From an uncultured Erysipelotrichaceae bacterium (lineage in GTDB: Bacteria > Bacillota_I > Bacilli_A > RFN20 > CAG-826): DNA of 32,339 nucleotides. This document shows, piece after piece, positions 15,995-24,967 of the stretch. The stretch lies in assembly GCA_902794835.1 (NCBI GenBank), contig CADBIO010000009.1:1-32339 (forward strand), given 5' to 3'. The notes beneath the pieces were generated by a model. That model did not search any database. It was not told the origin of the DNA and worked only from the letters and a program-made list of their open reading frames with translations. A program made the translations under genes and the position numbers. Position 1 is the first letter of the stretch. Every line of letters starts with the position of its first letter.

Positions 15995-18133
15995 ATGAAC
16001 AAGAAAATACAACCAATCACTGCCTTACGAGACACCACAAAATTGGAGAAAGACCTCCAGGAAAACGACGGTTTGATCCATATCACAAAGAATGGATATT
16101 CCTCCTTTGTCATCCTTTCGCCAGAACGTTACGAGGCCTTGATCCACAATAGTGGAAAACTTTATTCTGAAGAACCGCGCTTTCTCAAAGAAAAGTTCCA
16201 TCTTTCAGAAACCCAACAATCCGACCCTTTAGGTTTTGTTCGAGTACGCGCTGCCACAATTCCTGTGGAAGTAGGGGGCGTGAGACACAACGCTCAAGAA
16301 ATCATAAAGAAAGTAGAAGAGGCCGAACGCGATGAAGTAGCGATTCTTGTTTTGAACGAATTGTGTCTTTCCGGCTATACGTGTAATGATATTTTCCATT
16401 TTCAGACCTTATTGGACGATTGCGAATCTTCTTTATTGGAGATCGTAGAAAAGACAAAGGAACGTACCCCTCTTTTTGCCATAGGCATCCCATTACGCAA
16501 AGGAAACGAACTCTACAATTGTGCCGTTTTGATCCATCAAGGAAAGATCCTTGGCGTCGTGCCAAAAACTTTCATCCCGAATTATTCCGAATTCTATGAA
16601 GCTAGATGGTTCACCCCAGCTCCCAAAGAGAACTCCGAGATCCTGATTGGCACTAAAACATACCCATTTGGCCGCAACCTCATTTTCATCGATGAGAATT
16701 TTGCCAAACTGAAAATCGGCGTCGAAATCTGTGAAGATCTTTGGACGCCCGACACCCCATCAACAAATCTCGCCTTAAATGGAGCCAATGTGATTTTGAA
16801 TCTTTCTGGCTCTAATGAAACGGTTGGCAAAGCAGAATATCGCAAAAACCTCGTCAGCATGACTTCTGCTAGACTACGTTGCGCTTATGTCTATGCTGAT
16901 GCCGGCGATGGCGAATCGACGACCGACCTGGTTTTTCCTTCTCACAATTTGATTGGTGAAGATGGGACGATTCTAGCCGAAACTGAGCTTTTTAAGATGC
17001 AAGATGCGACTGCGGATATTGATTTAGAACGCTTGCTTTCCGGCCGCATGAAGACAAACACCTTCGAACATCACGAAGACTCTTCTTTCCAATGGATCCC
17101 TTTCTCCTTGCCTCTTTCTGCTCCGAAGAAAATCTTGCGACATTATTCCCGCAATCCCTTTATTCCTGAATCACGCACGATCGATTTAAAACGTGTCCAA
17201 ACCATTTTGGATATTCAAGCCATGGGTTTAGTCAAACGGTTGAAAACAGTGCATCAGGAAAAGGCCATCATTGGCTTAAGCGGTGGTTTAGATTCCACTT
17301 TGGCTTTGCTGGTTACCGTTGAGGCTTTCAAAAAAGCTGGGTATGACAGAAAAGGGATATTGGCCCTGACCTTGCCTGCCTTTGGCACTTCCCAAAGAAC
17401 GCACAAAAACGCCAAACTTTTGGCCGAAGAGCTCGGCGTCTCTTTTGATGAGATCAATATCAAAGAATCGCTTAACGTTCACTTTAAGGACATTTCTCAT
17501 GACCCGAACGATCATAATGTGGCTTATGAAAACGCCCAAGCAAGAGAACGCACTCAAGTCTTGATGGATATAGCCAATGATCGTGGTTACTTGATGGTCG
17601 GAACCGGAGACCTTTCTGAGCTTTGTTTAGGCTGGTGCACCTATAATGGCGACCATATGTCGATGTACGGGGTCAATGCTTCGATTCCCAAAACTCTGGT
17701 CCGTTATCTTTGCCAAGGCTATGCTTTGCTTCACCCCGAGGCCAAACCCGCACTAGAAGACATCATCGAAACACCAATCAGCCCTGAGCTTTTGCCGACA
17801 GACAAAGAAGGGAATATCGCCCAGATGACAGAAGATAAAGTCGGCCCATATGAGCTCAACGATTTTTTCATCTATCATTTCTTGCGTTTCGGATATCGTC
17901 CTAAAAAATTATTCCGTATCGCCCAAGAGGCCTATCGCGGTGTCTATGATGATGCCTTTTTGAAAAAATGGCTTCGCGCTTTCTTCAAACGCTTTTTCCA
18001 AAATCAATTCAAACGCTCTTGCTTGCCCGATGGAGCAAAAGTCGGGTCCGTGGCCATTTCCCCGCGTGGCGATTTGAGAATGCCATCGGATGCGGCAGTG
18101 GATGATTATCTCGTTGAGATCGATCGCCTTTGA
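15995..18133 (+). CDS. nadE: Glutamine-dependent NAD+ synthetase with an N-terminal Phd/YefM-like domain
   Basis: The enzyme converts nicotinate adenine dinucleotide to NAD+, using ammonia from glutamine. It has 712 residues. The nitrilase-type glutaminase domain starts near residue 80 (LGFVRVRAATIPV) with Glu122 (NELCLSGYT), Lys191 (GVVPKTFIP) and Cys246 (VEICEDLW) as the catalytic triad. The synthetase domain has the PP-loop SGGLDST at 429-435 and later LMVGTGDLSELCLGWCTYNGD. In front is an extra 50-residue unit, PITALRDTTKLEKDLQEN..LIHITKNGYSSFVILSPERYEAL, which reads as a Phd/YefM antitoxin DNA-binding domain. A linker of about 25 residues joins it in the same frame; no internal ATG precedes the glutaminase domain, so this is one protein. 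No toxin gene is next to it. It may autoregulate through the dyad at 15941. Confidence 0.93.
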   Translation: MNKKIQPITALRDTTKLEKDLQENDGLIHITKNGYSSFVILSPERYEALIHNSGKLYSEEPRFLKEKFHLSETQQSDPLGFVRVRAATIPVEVGGVRHNAQEIIKKVEEAERDEVAILVLNELCLSGYTCNDIFHFQTLLDDCESSLLEIVEKTKERTPLFAIGIPLRKGNELYNCAVLIHQGKILGVVPKTFIPNYSEFYEARWFTPAPKENSEILIGTKTYPFGRNLIFIDENFAKLKIGVEICEDLWTPDTPSTNLALNGANVILNLSGSNETVGKAEYRKNLVSMTSARLRCAYVYADAGDGESTTDLVFPSHNLIGEDGTILAETELFKMQDATADIDLERLLSGRMKTNTFEHHEDSSFQWIPFSLPLSAPKKILRHYSRNPFIPESRTIDLKRVQTILDIQAMGLVKRLKTVHQEKAIIGLSGGLDSTLALLVTVEAFKKAGYDRKGILALTLPAFGTSQRTHKNAKLLAEELGVSFDEINIKESLNVHFKDISHDPNDHNVAYENAQARERTQVLMDIANDRGYLMVGTGDLSELCLGWCTYNGDHMSMYGVNASIPKTLVRYLCQGYALLHPEAKPALEDIIETPISPELLPTDKEGNIAQMTEDKVGPYELNDFFIYHFLRFGYRPKKLFRIAQEAYRGVYDDAFLKKWLRAFFKRFFQNQFKRSCLPDGAKVGSVAISPRGDLRMPSDAAVDDYLVEIDRL

Positions 18134-18172
18134 TTAGGCAGTCTTTGGAAAAGAGGGTAATATATTAAAGCG

Positions 18173-19039
18173 ATGGAAAACGAGAAAAAAGAAAAGACAG
18201 TCGTGCTTCAAGAAATCGATAAAGATAAAGAAGCAAAACGAGAGAAACATAAAAAATCAAGATTCTGGGAACTGGTTCGTTTTTTGATTACCGGGATCGT
18301 TGCCACCTTGATCGATGCCGGCGTCTTCTTTGTGTTGATGAAATTCGTTTTCTTCTCTCTTGCCGAGCAAGGAGGAGAGAATGGCTGGGGTGGATACCTT
18401 TCCTGGGGCATTGCCACAACGATTTCCTTTTTGGTCTCCTGCGCAGTGAATTTCGTGATGTCCCGCCTTTGGGTCTATCAAAACGTAGATCGAAATATCA
18501 ACACCAAAACACCGAAAACCTTCTGGATTTATGTCGGTCTTGCGGCGCTTGGCTGGCTACTTGGGGTAGGGATCCAGGAATTAGGCGTTTTAATTTGCAA
18601 TTCTGCCTGGCAGCTGAACCTTTCTGTGAATTTCACCAAGGTTTCCTGGACAGATTTATTTAATGAAGCGGGCGTTGCCTTTTGGGCATTCGTGGTGATT
18701 TTCGTCATTAAGACGATTTTAACGATGATCTATAACTATCTCACCAGGAAACTCATTATCTTCAAAGCCCCAAAAGAGGAAAACCCATATGGCAAGCCAG
18801 AAGGAGATTTGGTTGTGACTTTAAGAGGCGAAAAGAAAGAAACCACACCGATTTCTAAAGCAAAAACAGACAATGCCATGACCACGCCTGACTCTTTCAA
18901 GGAAATCTTCCATGAAGAAGTGAAGAAAACGTTTGGTGAGGAACAAAAGAAAATCGATGCCAGGGATGGCAGAAAAATCGTCCGTGAAGAACTCGAAGAA
19001 TACGAATCCGTTCACGGTCGTTCCAAAGGAAAACGATGA
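18173..19039 (+). CDS. GtrA-like membrane protein with charged tails
   Basis: A 288-residue protein with four predicted helices: FWELVRFLITGIVATLIDAGVFFVL (about 30-55), ISFLVSCAVNFVMSRLWVY (about 83-102, the GtrA hallmark), FWIYVGLAALGWLLGVGIQ (about 118-138) and AFVVIFVIKTILTMIYNYL with TRKLIIF (about 178-205). GtrA-family proteins flip lipid-linked sugars or serve teichoic-acid and cell-wall glycosylation. Both ends are extended: about 28 Lys/Glu-rich residues at the start and about 80 charged residues at the end. ATG 18173 has no good ribosome site; TATATT ends 6 nt before it, a possible leaderless start. Its stop overlaps the next ATG as ATGA. Confidence 0.85.
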   Translation: MENEKKEKTVVLQEIDKDKEAKREKHKKSRFWELVRFLITGIVATLIDAGVFFVLMKFVFFSLAEQGGENGWGGYLSWGIATTISFLVSCAVNFVMSRLWVYQNVDRNINTKTPKTFWIYVGLAALGWLLGVGIQELGVLICNSAWQLNLSVNFTKVSWTDLFNEAGVAFWAFVVIFVIKTILTMIYNYLTRKLIIFKAPKEENPYGKPEGDLVVTLRGEKKETTPISKAKTDNAMTTPDSFKEIFHEEVKKTFGEEQKKIDARDGRKIVREELEEYESVHGRSKGKR

Positions 19040-20181
19040 TGAAAGTTGCGGTGATTGGCTGCGGTGCCGCAGGCCTCTATAGTGCCATCCTTTTGAAAAA
19101 GAACAACAGAGAATACGAAGTAACGGTATTCGAAAAAGAAGAGAAACTGGCAAAAAAGGTTTACGCCACGGGAAACGGCCATTGCAACGTTCTAAACAAA
19201 AAATTATTGGCCAATAAATACAACAACATCCCTTATTTCAAAAACCTCTTGAAAGATTTTTCCTACGCCTCCTTAAAAGAAGAACTTTCTTCTTGGGGCG
19301 TGATGCTGTTAGAGAATGGCGATTATGTTTATCCTTTATCCTTCAGCGCTTCAAGTTTCGTTTCTTACCTCCTCTCTTATGGAGAAAAACTTGGGGTCCG
19401 TTTTCTTCCCGCAAAAAAAGTTTCCGATTATGAAAAAACGCAAGACGGGTATCAAATTTGCGATCAAATTTTTGATAAAGTCGTGATTGCGACGGGGGCG
19501 AAATCTTCTCCAAATCTAGGTTCGGATGGCTCTTTCCTCTCCGTTTTGCGAAGACATGGCTACCAGTGGAATGAATTCAAGCCGGGATTAGCCCCAATTC
19601 GGGTAGCTGAAAACGTTAAGTCCTTGCAGGGGATTCGCCATCACGCCTTGGTGAAAGCAAGCTCTGACAAAAAACAAATTTTCGAAGAAGAGGGAGAAGT
19701 GTTATTCAAAAAAGACGGCTTATCCGGAATCGTGATTTTCAATGCCGAAAGCGCGCTCTTCCGAGAAAAGACCTTAATCTCTCCAAAAATTACCATCGAC
19801 TTATTTCCTGAACATTCGTTCTATTCCCTTTGTGACAAATTGAATCAAGCCAAAATCAAAAACCCCGAATATTATCTTTCTTCCTTTTTGGTTTCTGCCT
19901 TGGCTGATTATGTTACCAAAGAGGCGAAAAATAAGAACGTTGACCAGATTGCTCAAACTCTGAAACATCTTACTTTTTCCGTGACTGGGTCTTACGGATT
20001 CGAAGATTCACGGGTTTCGTTAGGTGGCATCCCCTTAAACGAGGTAACGCCCTTCTTAGAATCGAAAAAAGAGAGCGGCGTTTATTTCGTCGGAGAAATC
20101 CTAGATGCCGATGGCTATTGCGGTGGATATAACCTTTCTTGGGCTCTGATCAGTGCCATTCTCGTGAGCAAGCACGTTTGA
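19036..20181 (+). CDS. NAD(P)/FAD-dependent oxidoreductase, BaiN/HI0933 family
   Basis: A 381-residue flavoprotein. The N-terminal dinucleotide fold VAVIGCGAAGLYSAILL binds FAD; ATGNGHCNVLN corresponds to the family's SGGGRCNxTN loop; KVVIATGAKSSPNLGSDG is the typical middle motif; and the C-terminus GEILDADGYCGGYNLSWALISA closes the FAD site. The family's physiological reaction is poorly known; one member (BaiN) reduces bile-acid intermediates, which should not be transferred to this protein. The start overlaps the stop of the GtrA-like gene (ATGA), with AAAGGA as ribosome site, so the two are translationally coupled. A second ATG follows directly at 19039. Confidence 0.9.
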   Translation: MMKVAVIGCGAAGLYSAILLKKNNREYEVTVFEKEEKLAKKVYATGNGHCNVLNKKLLANKYNNIPYFKNLLKDFSYASLKEELSSWGVMLLENGDYVYPLSFSASSFVSYLLSYGEKLGVRFLPAKKVSDYEKTQDGYQICDQIFDKVVIATGAKSSPNLGSDGSFLSVLRRHGYQWNEFKPGLAPIRVAENVKSLQGIRHHALVKASSDKKQIFEEEGEVLFKKDGLSGIVIFNAESALFREKTLISPKITIDLFPEHSFYSLCDKLNQAKIKNPEYYLSSFLVSALADYVTKEAKNKNVDQIAQTLKHLTFSVTGSYGFEDSRVSLGGIPLNEVTPFLESKKESGVYFVGEILDADGYCGGYNLSWALISAILVSKHV

Positions 20182-20196
20182 TTTGGCTTTTCGTCA

Positions 20197-20226
20197 TTGA
20201 CTATCTTTAAAAGATAGAATTAAATT
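20197..20226 (+). promoter_or_regulatory. Promoter with a palindromic operator in the spacer
   Basis: TTGACT (20197-20202) is a good -35; TTAAAT or TAAATT (20220-20226) at 17-18 nt spacing is a weak -10. The spacer is occupied by CTATCTTTAAAAGATAG (20201-20217), an 8-bp perfect dyad around one central A. The position suggests repressor control of the downstream membrane protein gene. Confidence 0.55.
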
Positions 20227-20235
20227 TATATGTTA

Positions 20236-20264
20236 CTTTCAGGTATTAGTGTTAAACCTGAAGG
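20236..20264 (+). promoter_or_regulatory. Hairpin in the leader of the membrane protein gene
   Basis: CTTTCAGGT / ACCTGAAGG (9 pairs, one G-T) encloses an 11-nt loop with TAG at 20247-20249, which can pair with CTA at 20266-20268 just before the GAGG ribosome site. It could be a small pseudoknot controlling translation. No known riboswitch class was recognised. Confidence 0.4.
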
Positions 20265-20280
20265 GCTACGAGGTATTTTT

Positions 20281-21240
20281 ATGAAATATACGACCACATC
20301 GAGAACCATCTCGCTGATTGCCCACGCCGCCATCATCTTAGGATTTGGCTTTTTGGCGGTTTTATTCGGTTTCTTTGTCGCTCCAGAATTCTTAGGTAGC
20401 AACGCCGATCTTTTCTATAAAGATGTCCCTGGATGGAATTTTAATGTCGATGGGGCTTATTTCCTTTGGTTTGAGCTCGCTGTCGTTGGCATCGTCTTTA
20501 CTGTGATTTCTGCCTTGGGTCTCTACCAGGCCATCAAAGCCATTCAAAATCCAAGAGATGATGAACCGGCCGTAAGATCTTTCTCTGCCTTGATTTGCGA
20601 AGGTTGGTTGGCTGCGATTTTCTTCTTTTTCCAAGGTGCTTTGCTTTGGGATTTAACCGCCAATGGCAATATTGTTTTTGTCGTTGTGGCCGCTATTTTG
20701 ATCGCCATTGTCTTATTGATTGCCACCAATATTCCGATGGTTAAAATCTTTGATCAACGCGATCAGACCCCGCTTCTCCGTGATTTCATTGGCTGCGGTG
20801 CCCTCGTGACTGGCGCTATGGCTATTGAAGGCGTTGCCTCTTTATTCTATGCCATGGTCAATAATTCTGGCGTCAGAGGACAAATCTATTATTTCCTTTA
20901 CATCATCATTATTGCTTCTGCCTTGGCGTTTGTTCTCACCCTCTTGGGTTGGCTCTTTTTAGGCAAACACAAGGATAGCAAGGGCTTGAAGATTTCCTCT
21001 TTCTTAGCCGCCGGCGCCATCGCCATCAGCGGCGTTGGATTGATTGCTTATGCCATTATGGACATCAGCTATGGTACCGCTAAAACCGACATCGCCGTTC
21101 ACCTTTACTCTAAATTGAATTCAGGATTTGATCTTGGTTTTGGAATCATGGGAATTGTGATTGGCGCGCTCATGATTATCGGCGCCCTTGTCATGGCATT
21201 GGTCGCTAACAACGACGTCATCAAAAGCAAAAAACAATAA
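20281..21240 (+). CDS. Multi-spanning membrane protein of unknown function
   Basis: About 319 residues with roughly eight hydrophobic helices (about residues 10-33, 58-82, 100-120, 128-150, 168-193, 202-226, 236-262, 286-312) and short charged turns such as QNPRDDEPAVRS and FDQRDQTPLLRD. No catalytic motif or named family is recognised. An upstream in-frame ATG at 20230 would place the leader hairpin inside the gene; ATG 20281 is preferred because GAGG lies 7 nt before it and the hydrophobic sequence follows naturally. It has its own promoter and a terminator, so it is probably a single-gene unit. Confidence 0.75.
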   Translation: MKYTTTSRTISLIAHAAIILGFGFLAVLFGFFVAPEFLGSNADLFYKDVPGWNFNVDGAYFLWFELAVVGIVFTVISALGLYQAIKAIQNPRDDEPAVRSFSALICEGWLAAIFFFFQGALLWDLTANGNIVFVVVAAILIAIVLLIATNIPMVKIFDQRDQTPLLRDFIGCGALVTGAMAIEGVASLFYAMVNNSGVRGQIYYFLYIIIIASALAFVLTLLGWLFLGKHKDSKGLKISSFLAAGAIAISGVGLIAYAIMDISYGTAKTDIAVHLYSKLNSGFDLGFGIMGIVIGALMIIGALVMALVANNDVIKSKKQ

Positions 21241-21258
21241 CGCTTCCATAAATCAATC

Positions 21259-21287
21259 AAGCCCGCTTCGAGTGAAGTGGGCTTTTT
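21259..21287. terminator. Terminator between the membrane protein and kinase genes
   Basis: AAGCCCGCTTC / GAAGTGGGCTT (one G-T pair) with loop GAGT, then TTTATT. The A-rich left arm gives it potential in the reverse direction for the convergent kinase gene. Confidence 0.88.
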
Positions 21288-21300
21288 ATTCATGAGCCCT

Positions 21301-21816
21301 TTATTGATTTGAATCTTTAATTTCGTGATCCAATTTCCGTCCCTGAGGCGAGAAGAAATCGGTGATATATTCGATTTCGTCGTAAGAAGAAATAATTTCT
21401 TCATCTGGTTCTTGATAATCGGATTTTAGGCGTTCCATGACCTCTCTTGGGACCACCCGTTCGCGCATTGCGTTCTGATAAAGAGAAATTTCATAAGGAA
21501 TCTTGAAAATCACTAACACGTGGCGGTCGAAATCTGGCGTGAGGTCGTAATACATCTTCCTTAATTGATTGGTAAGATGCGTTGCATCGGCAATGACAGT
21601 CAGCTCTTTCATGTCATGGACGTGCTCATTGAGCCGTTCTAAATAAGTTTTCCAAACCAGCGCCTCATCTTTAAAACAAGATTCATTGCCAAAAAGTTCA
21701 CCACGAATGCTGTCACTAGAGACGACGAACGTATTGGGGTGGGTGCTCTGATATTGTTTTGCCCAAGTGGATTTTCCGCTACCTGGGATAGCGGACAAAA
21801 GAATCAAAGTTCGCAT
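21301..21816 (-). CDS. P-loop kinase, polynucleotide-kinase-like
   Basis: A 171-residue protein with Walker A IPGSGKST (about 10-17), then VVSSDSIRGELFG (the DSIR segment typical of T4 polynucleotide-kinase-like and Zeta-like small kinases), a Walker B-like LTVIADATHLTNQLR and an Arg-rich lid around YQNAMRERVVPREVMERL. It probably phosphorylates a nucleic acid end, nucleotide or small metabolite; the substrate is unknown. No phosphatase or ligase domain is attached. ATG 21816 has no Shine-Dalgarno; TAAACT ends 8 nt upstream on the minus strand. It is divergent from sdaA across only 48 bp. Confidence 0.82.
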   Translation of the reverse strand: MRTLILLSAIPGSGKSTWAKQYQSTHPNTFVVSSDSIRGELFGNESCFKDEALVWKTYLERLNEHVHDMKELTVIADATHLTNQLRKMYYDLTPDFDRHVLVIFKIPYEISLYQNAMRERVVPREVMERLKSDYQEPDEEIISSYDEIEYITDFFSPQGRKLDHEIKDSNQ

Positions 21817-21824
21817 ACACCGTT

Positions 21825-21857
21825 AGTTTAGTAAAAAACCATATAAACGGCTACAAT
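21825..21857. promoter_or_regulatory. Divergent short-leader promoter pair (kinase / sdaA)
   Basis: On the plus strand TACAAT (21852-21857) ends 7 nt before the sdaA ATG; on the minus strand TAAACT (21830-21825) ends 8 nt before the kinase ATG. Neither gene has a ribosome binding site. The -35 boxes are weak and would overlap each other's -10 region, so the two promoters probably compete. Confidence 0.45.
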
Positions 21858-21864
21858 AAATAAT

Positions 21865-23103
21865 ATGAAATCGATTTCAAAGCTTTTCCGATTTGGGCCA
21901 GGCCCATCGTCCTCGCACACGATTGCCCCTTCCATTGCCGTCAGATCATTTAGAAGCCTGTTAGAAGGAAAAGAGATCACTTCCATCAAAGTCATTCTTT
22001 ATGGCTCACTTGCCTACACGGCAAAAGGTCATAACAGCGACAAGGCGATTGAAGATACTTTTGCCCCTTATCCTTGCGAAGTCATCTTAGATAAAGAAAC
22101 AAAAGTAGAGCATCCTTTGACCATGAAATTTATCGCCATGAAAGGAGAGAAGGAAATCATTGAGAGAACTTATTCTTCTTTGGGTGGAGGAGAGATCACC
22201 TCAAATGACGACCTACGTGTCATCGAAAAAGACATTTACCCTTTCCGCGATTTTGAAGAAATCAAATCCTTTATGAAGGGAAAAGGGCTGAAAAATTTAA
22301 AAGAATTTGCTCTCCTTTTCGAAGAGGAAGCCATCGACGATTATCTAAAAGAAGCTACATTAAGAATGTTCTCCTCCATTGAAAAGGGACTAAAAAAAGA
22401 CAGCCTTATCCCCGCCGACAACAATCCAAAACTCATTTGGAGAAGGAGCGCAGGAAAAATCTATCAGAAAGCATTAGAAATTGAGGAGAGCGAAGCCAGA
22501 CGGGAGATACTGATGACTGCTTACGCTTATGCTGTTGGCGAAAGCAATGCCTCTGGTGAAGAAGTGGTCACTGCCCCAACTTGTGGCTCTAGTGGCGTCC
22601 TTCCTGCGATTCTTTATTATGAATATAAGGACGAAGGTGTGCCATTAGAAAAAATCAAAGACGCCCTATACGTGGCAGGGATTTTTGGCAACATCGTCAA
22701 ACAAAACGCTTCCATCGCCGGCGCCATCGGAGGCTGCCAGGCGGAAATTGGAACGGCATCTTCGATGGGAGCTGCCGCTCTTTGTTATCTTAAAGGAATG
22801 GATCTTTTCGCCCAAGAATACGCCGCGGAATGCGCGATGGAACATTTCCTGGGTCTTTCTTGTGACCCCGTTGACGGCTATGTGATCATCCCGTGCATTG
22901 AAAGAAATGGAATGGGTGTTTTACGTTCCTATGATGCTTATCTTTATGCCAAATACGTTGCCCCGATTCGAAAGAACGAAGTCTCCTTCGATAATGTGGT
23001 TTCGGCGATGAAATTAACCGGCGACGCTTTAGGGGACGCTTACAAAGAAACGGCCCGCGGCGGATTAGCCCAGATTTTAAAAGAATACAAATCTTCCACT
23101 TAA
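21865..23103 (+). CDS. sdaA: L-serine dehydratase, single-chain, iron-sulfur type
   Basis: It deaminates L-serine to pyruvate and ammonia using a [4Fe-4S] cluster. The N-terminal beta domain has the motif FGPGPSSSHTIAPS (residues about 10-23). The alpha domain has TAPTCGSSGVLPAI, GAIGGCQAEIGTASSMGAA, LGLSCDPVDGYV and IPCIERNGMG, which supply the cluster cysteines and active-site loops. It has 412 residues against about 450-460 for other fused forms, with a shorter beta domain but all main motifs. It is probably leaderless (see the divergent promoter). queT follows 67 nt downstream but has its own leader. Confidence 0.93.
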   Translation: MKSISKLFRFGPGPSSSHTIAPSIAVRSFRSLLEGKEITSIKVILYGSLAYTAKGHNSDKAIEDTFAPYPCEVILDKETKVEHPLTMKFIAMKGEKEIIERTYSSLGGGEITSNDDLRVIEKDIYPFRDFEEIKSFMKGKGLKNLKEFALLFEEEAIDDYLKEATLRMFSSIEKGLKKDSLIPADNNPKLIWRRSAGKIYQKALEIEESEARREILMTAYAYAVGESNASGEEVVTAPTCGSSGVLPAILYYEYKDEGVPLEKIKDALYVAGIFGNIVKQNASIAGAIGGCQAEIGTASSMGAAALCYLKGMDLFAQEYAAECAMEHFLGLSCDPVDGYVIIPCIERNGMGVLRSYDAYLYAKYVAPIRKNEVSFDNVVSAMKLTGDALGDAYKETARGGLAQILKEYKSST

Positions 23104-23108
23104 AGGAA

Positions 23109-23162
23109 TATACTCTTCTTTGCGTGTTCTATCCTCTGAACCACGCCAAAAAAACAAGGAGG
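23109..23162 (+). promoter_or_regulatory. Candidate preQ1-I riboswitch in front of queT, with -10 box
   Basis: P1 is GCGTG (23122-23126) / CACGC (23142-23146). The loop begins TTCTA, as in the B. subtilis queC aptamer, and ends with an unpaired C before the 3' arm, where the ligand-reading C is expected. The loop CCTC (23133-23136) pairs with GAGG (23159-23162) to form the H-type pseudoknot P2, spanning an A-rich CAAAAAAACAAG linker much like the Thermoanaerobacter aptamer. The P2 3' strand is the queT Shine-Dalgarno, so ligand binding would block translation. TATACT (23109-23114) puts the transcript start at about 23121, right at P1. Confidence 0.7.
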
Positions 23163-23170
23163 CCCCGATC

Positions 23171-23779
23171 ATGACCGAAAATGACCAAAAAGAAGTCTCT
23201 TCTGAGACACAAACCGCCGAAACAAATTCGTTGGAAAAACCGAAGAAAGAACGTCGTAAGCTCACCACGCACGACTTGATTCTCTACATCACGCAAAACG
23301 CGTTGATTGCCGCGCTCTATTTTGTTTTGACTTCCTTCACCCAGCCAATTTCTTTTGGCGCCATGCAAATGCGACTTGCCGAAGCGTTAGGATTGCTTTG
23401 CTTCTGGCGCCCTGATTTCGCCATTGGGATGACCTTAGGTTGCTTCCTTTCCAACGTTTATTCCTATTCCCCTTGGGATATGTTGCTTGGGACGATGGCG
23501 ACTTTAATTTCTTGCTTATTGATCAGCTATGCTTCTAAATGGCTCTGGATGGGCATCATCTATCCTGTCGTCATCAATGGCTTTGTCGTTGGCGCGGAAA
23601 TCACTTGGATTTTTTCCGACGGCGGCTCTGCTTATGATTTCTGGATTAATTCTGGATGGGTTGCCCTCGGTGAACTTGGCGCCATGAGCATCGGTTATCT
23701 CCTCTGGGTGATTATCGACCATCTAAAGATCTTTAAAACTGTCTTTCAGCCAACACGCCACGTCGACGTGAAGTGGTGA
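23171..23779 (+). CDS. queT: QueT family queuosine-precursor transporter
   Basis: A 202-residue membrane protein of the QueT (COG4708) family, thought to import queuosine precursors such as preQ1 as an ECF-type or stand-alone substrate unit. A charged N-terminal tail of about 40 residues precedes five or six helices. The family segment FGAMQMRLAEALGLLCFWRPDFAIGM, followed by LGCFLSNVYS and DMLLGTMATLISC, is well preserved. ATG 23171 lies 8 nt after GGAGG, which belongs to the riboswitch pseudoknot; starts further upstream would run through the aptamer. Its place before tgt, queA and queH supports the role. Confidence 0.92.
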   Translation: MTENDQKEVSSETQTAETNSLEKPKKERRKLTTHDLILYITQNALIAALYFVLTSFTQPISFGAMQMRLAEALGLLCFWRPDFAIGMTLGCFLSNVYSYSPWDMLLGTMATLISCLLISYASKWLWMGIIYPVVINGFVVGAEITWIFSDGGSAYDFWINSGWVALGELGAMSIGYLLWVIIDHLKIFKTVFQPTRHVDVKW

Positions 23780-23795
23780 TTTTCTTTTAATGCCT

Positions 23796-23824
23796 TTGCC
23801 ATCAAAGCCATGAGGCTTTAGAAT
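23796..23824 (+). promoter_or_regulatory. Promoter of tgt with a near-leaderless start
   Basis: TTGCCA (23796-23801), a 17-nt spacer and TAGAAT (23819-23824): 5 of 6 consensus matches in each box. The expected start point is about 2 nt before ATG 23834, and there is no Shine-Dalgarno. Confidence 0.7.
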
Positions 23825-23827
23825 TAA

Positions 23828-24964
<1,137 letters not shown>

Positions 24965-24967
24965 GAC

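Noticed and set aside
16070-16240. Two separate genes: a small antitoxin followed by nadE
   Set aside because: The frame is continuous without a stop, and there is no ATG or ribosome site before the glutaminase domain. A fusion is the simpler reading.
20230-20280. Longer start of the membrane protein at ATG 20230
   Set aside because: It has no ribosome site and would put the 9-bp hairpin inside the coding region. ATG 20281 has GAGG at a good distance.
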